Below, piece after piece: positions 17,641 to 17,852 of a stretch of 17,852 nt of DNA. The position numbers and the translations under genes were made by a program. Within the stretch, counting starts at the first letter, position 1. Each line of letters begins with the position of its first letter. Source of the stretch: Actinomortierella ambigua (Eukaryota > Mortierellomycota > Mortierellomycetes > Mortierellales > Mortierellaceae). Location of the stretch: NCBI GenBank assembly GCA_016098155.1, contig JAAAJB010000670.1, forward strand, positions 1-17,852, in the 5' to 3' direction. The notes beneath the pieces were generated by a model. It was not told where the DNA came from and did no database searches. It worked only from the letters and a program-made list of their open reading frames with translations.

Positions 17641-17852
17641 TATTTTTTTTTTTCAGTCGGAAAACGGGCTCTCCACCAGGGACTTGAGGAAAAACGCTCT
17701 GATTGGATGGTCACTCTTCGCAGCAGCAGTCATGATCCCTGAGCTCGTTCAAAAGCTTGGGAGGTGGGAGGTGGGAGGTGGGAGGTAGATTCGGCTGCTG
17801 ATTGGCTACAGGGGAAATATGGGAATCGCCGAATCTCCAATAGAAAGGCGTC
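17601..17852. other. window end, no supported gene
   Basis: Beyond the transposase relic lie a T-rich run, the G-rich repeat and an ATTGG (CCAAT-type) element near 17801. No coding region is supported. Confidence 0.4.
17759..17786. repeat. (GGGAGGT)4 tandem repeat
   Basis: Four perfect 7-base units; four GGG runs separated by AGGT meet the simple G-quadruplex pattern. Confidence 0.9.

Overview
The window is nuclear DNA of a fungus. Genes are split by short GT-AG introns (donors such as GTAAAG, GTAATC, GTATGC; one perfect TACTAAC branch site), coding third positions are often C or G, and intergenic DNA is full of CT/GA, T and A tracts. Protein content and intron style suggest an early-diverging filamentous fungus; Mortierellomycota/Mucoromycota is my inference and was not tested by any search.

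Layout. (a) 98-496 (+): last exon of a GPN-loop GTPase, GPN3 type. (b) 500-2900: a gene graveyard. It holds a RecQ-helicase relic on the + strand (835-1056), a decayed CCHC zinc-knuckle gene on the - strand (1050-1597) and a frame-broken gene of unknown family (1696-2744). (c) 3125-3897 (+): three-exon proteasome assembly chaperone 4 (PAC4/PSMG4) homologue. (d) 4810-6780 (+): two-exon coiled-coil membrane protein of unknown function. (e) 6867-7681 (-): two-exon, stand-alone longin-like protein resembling the N-terminal domain of adaptor-complex mu chains. (f) 7755-8203 (+): TATA box followed by a broken, unrecognised gene relic. (g) 8798-9631 (+): highly charged, low-complexity protein. (h) 10406-15598 (+): six-exon EDE1/EPS15-type endocytic scaffold with three EH domains, coiled coil, acidic FD-type motifs and a C-terminal UBA domain. 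(i) 15934-17207 (+): probable two-exon gene of unknown function ending in a coiled coil. (j) 17390-17640 (-): relic resembling a PIF/Harbinger (HARBI1-like) transposase C-terminus, then a G-rich tandem repeat.

The genes do not form a pathway. They look like independent housekeeping genes (GTPase for RNA polymerase assembly, proteasome assembly, membrane traffic, endocytosis) between decayed mobile or repeated sequences. The most interesting points are seven LxxQxTG (Ark1/Prk1-type kinase) motifs in the EDE1 homologue, the free-standing mu-type longin protein, and the nested relics at 0.8-2.8 kb. I found no CRISPR array, rRNA or tRNA gene.
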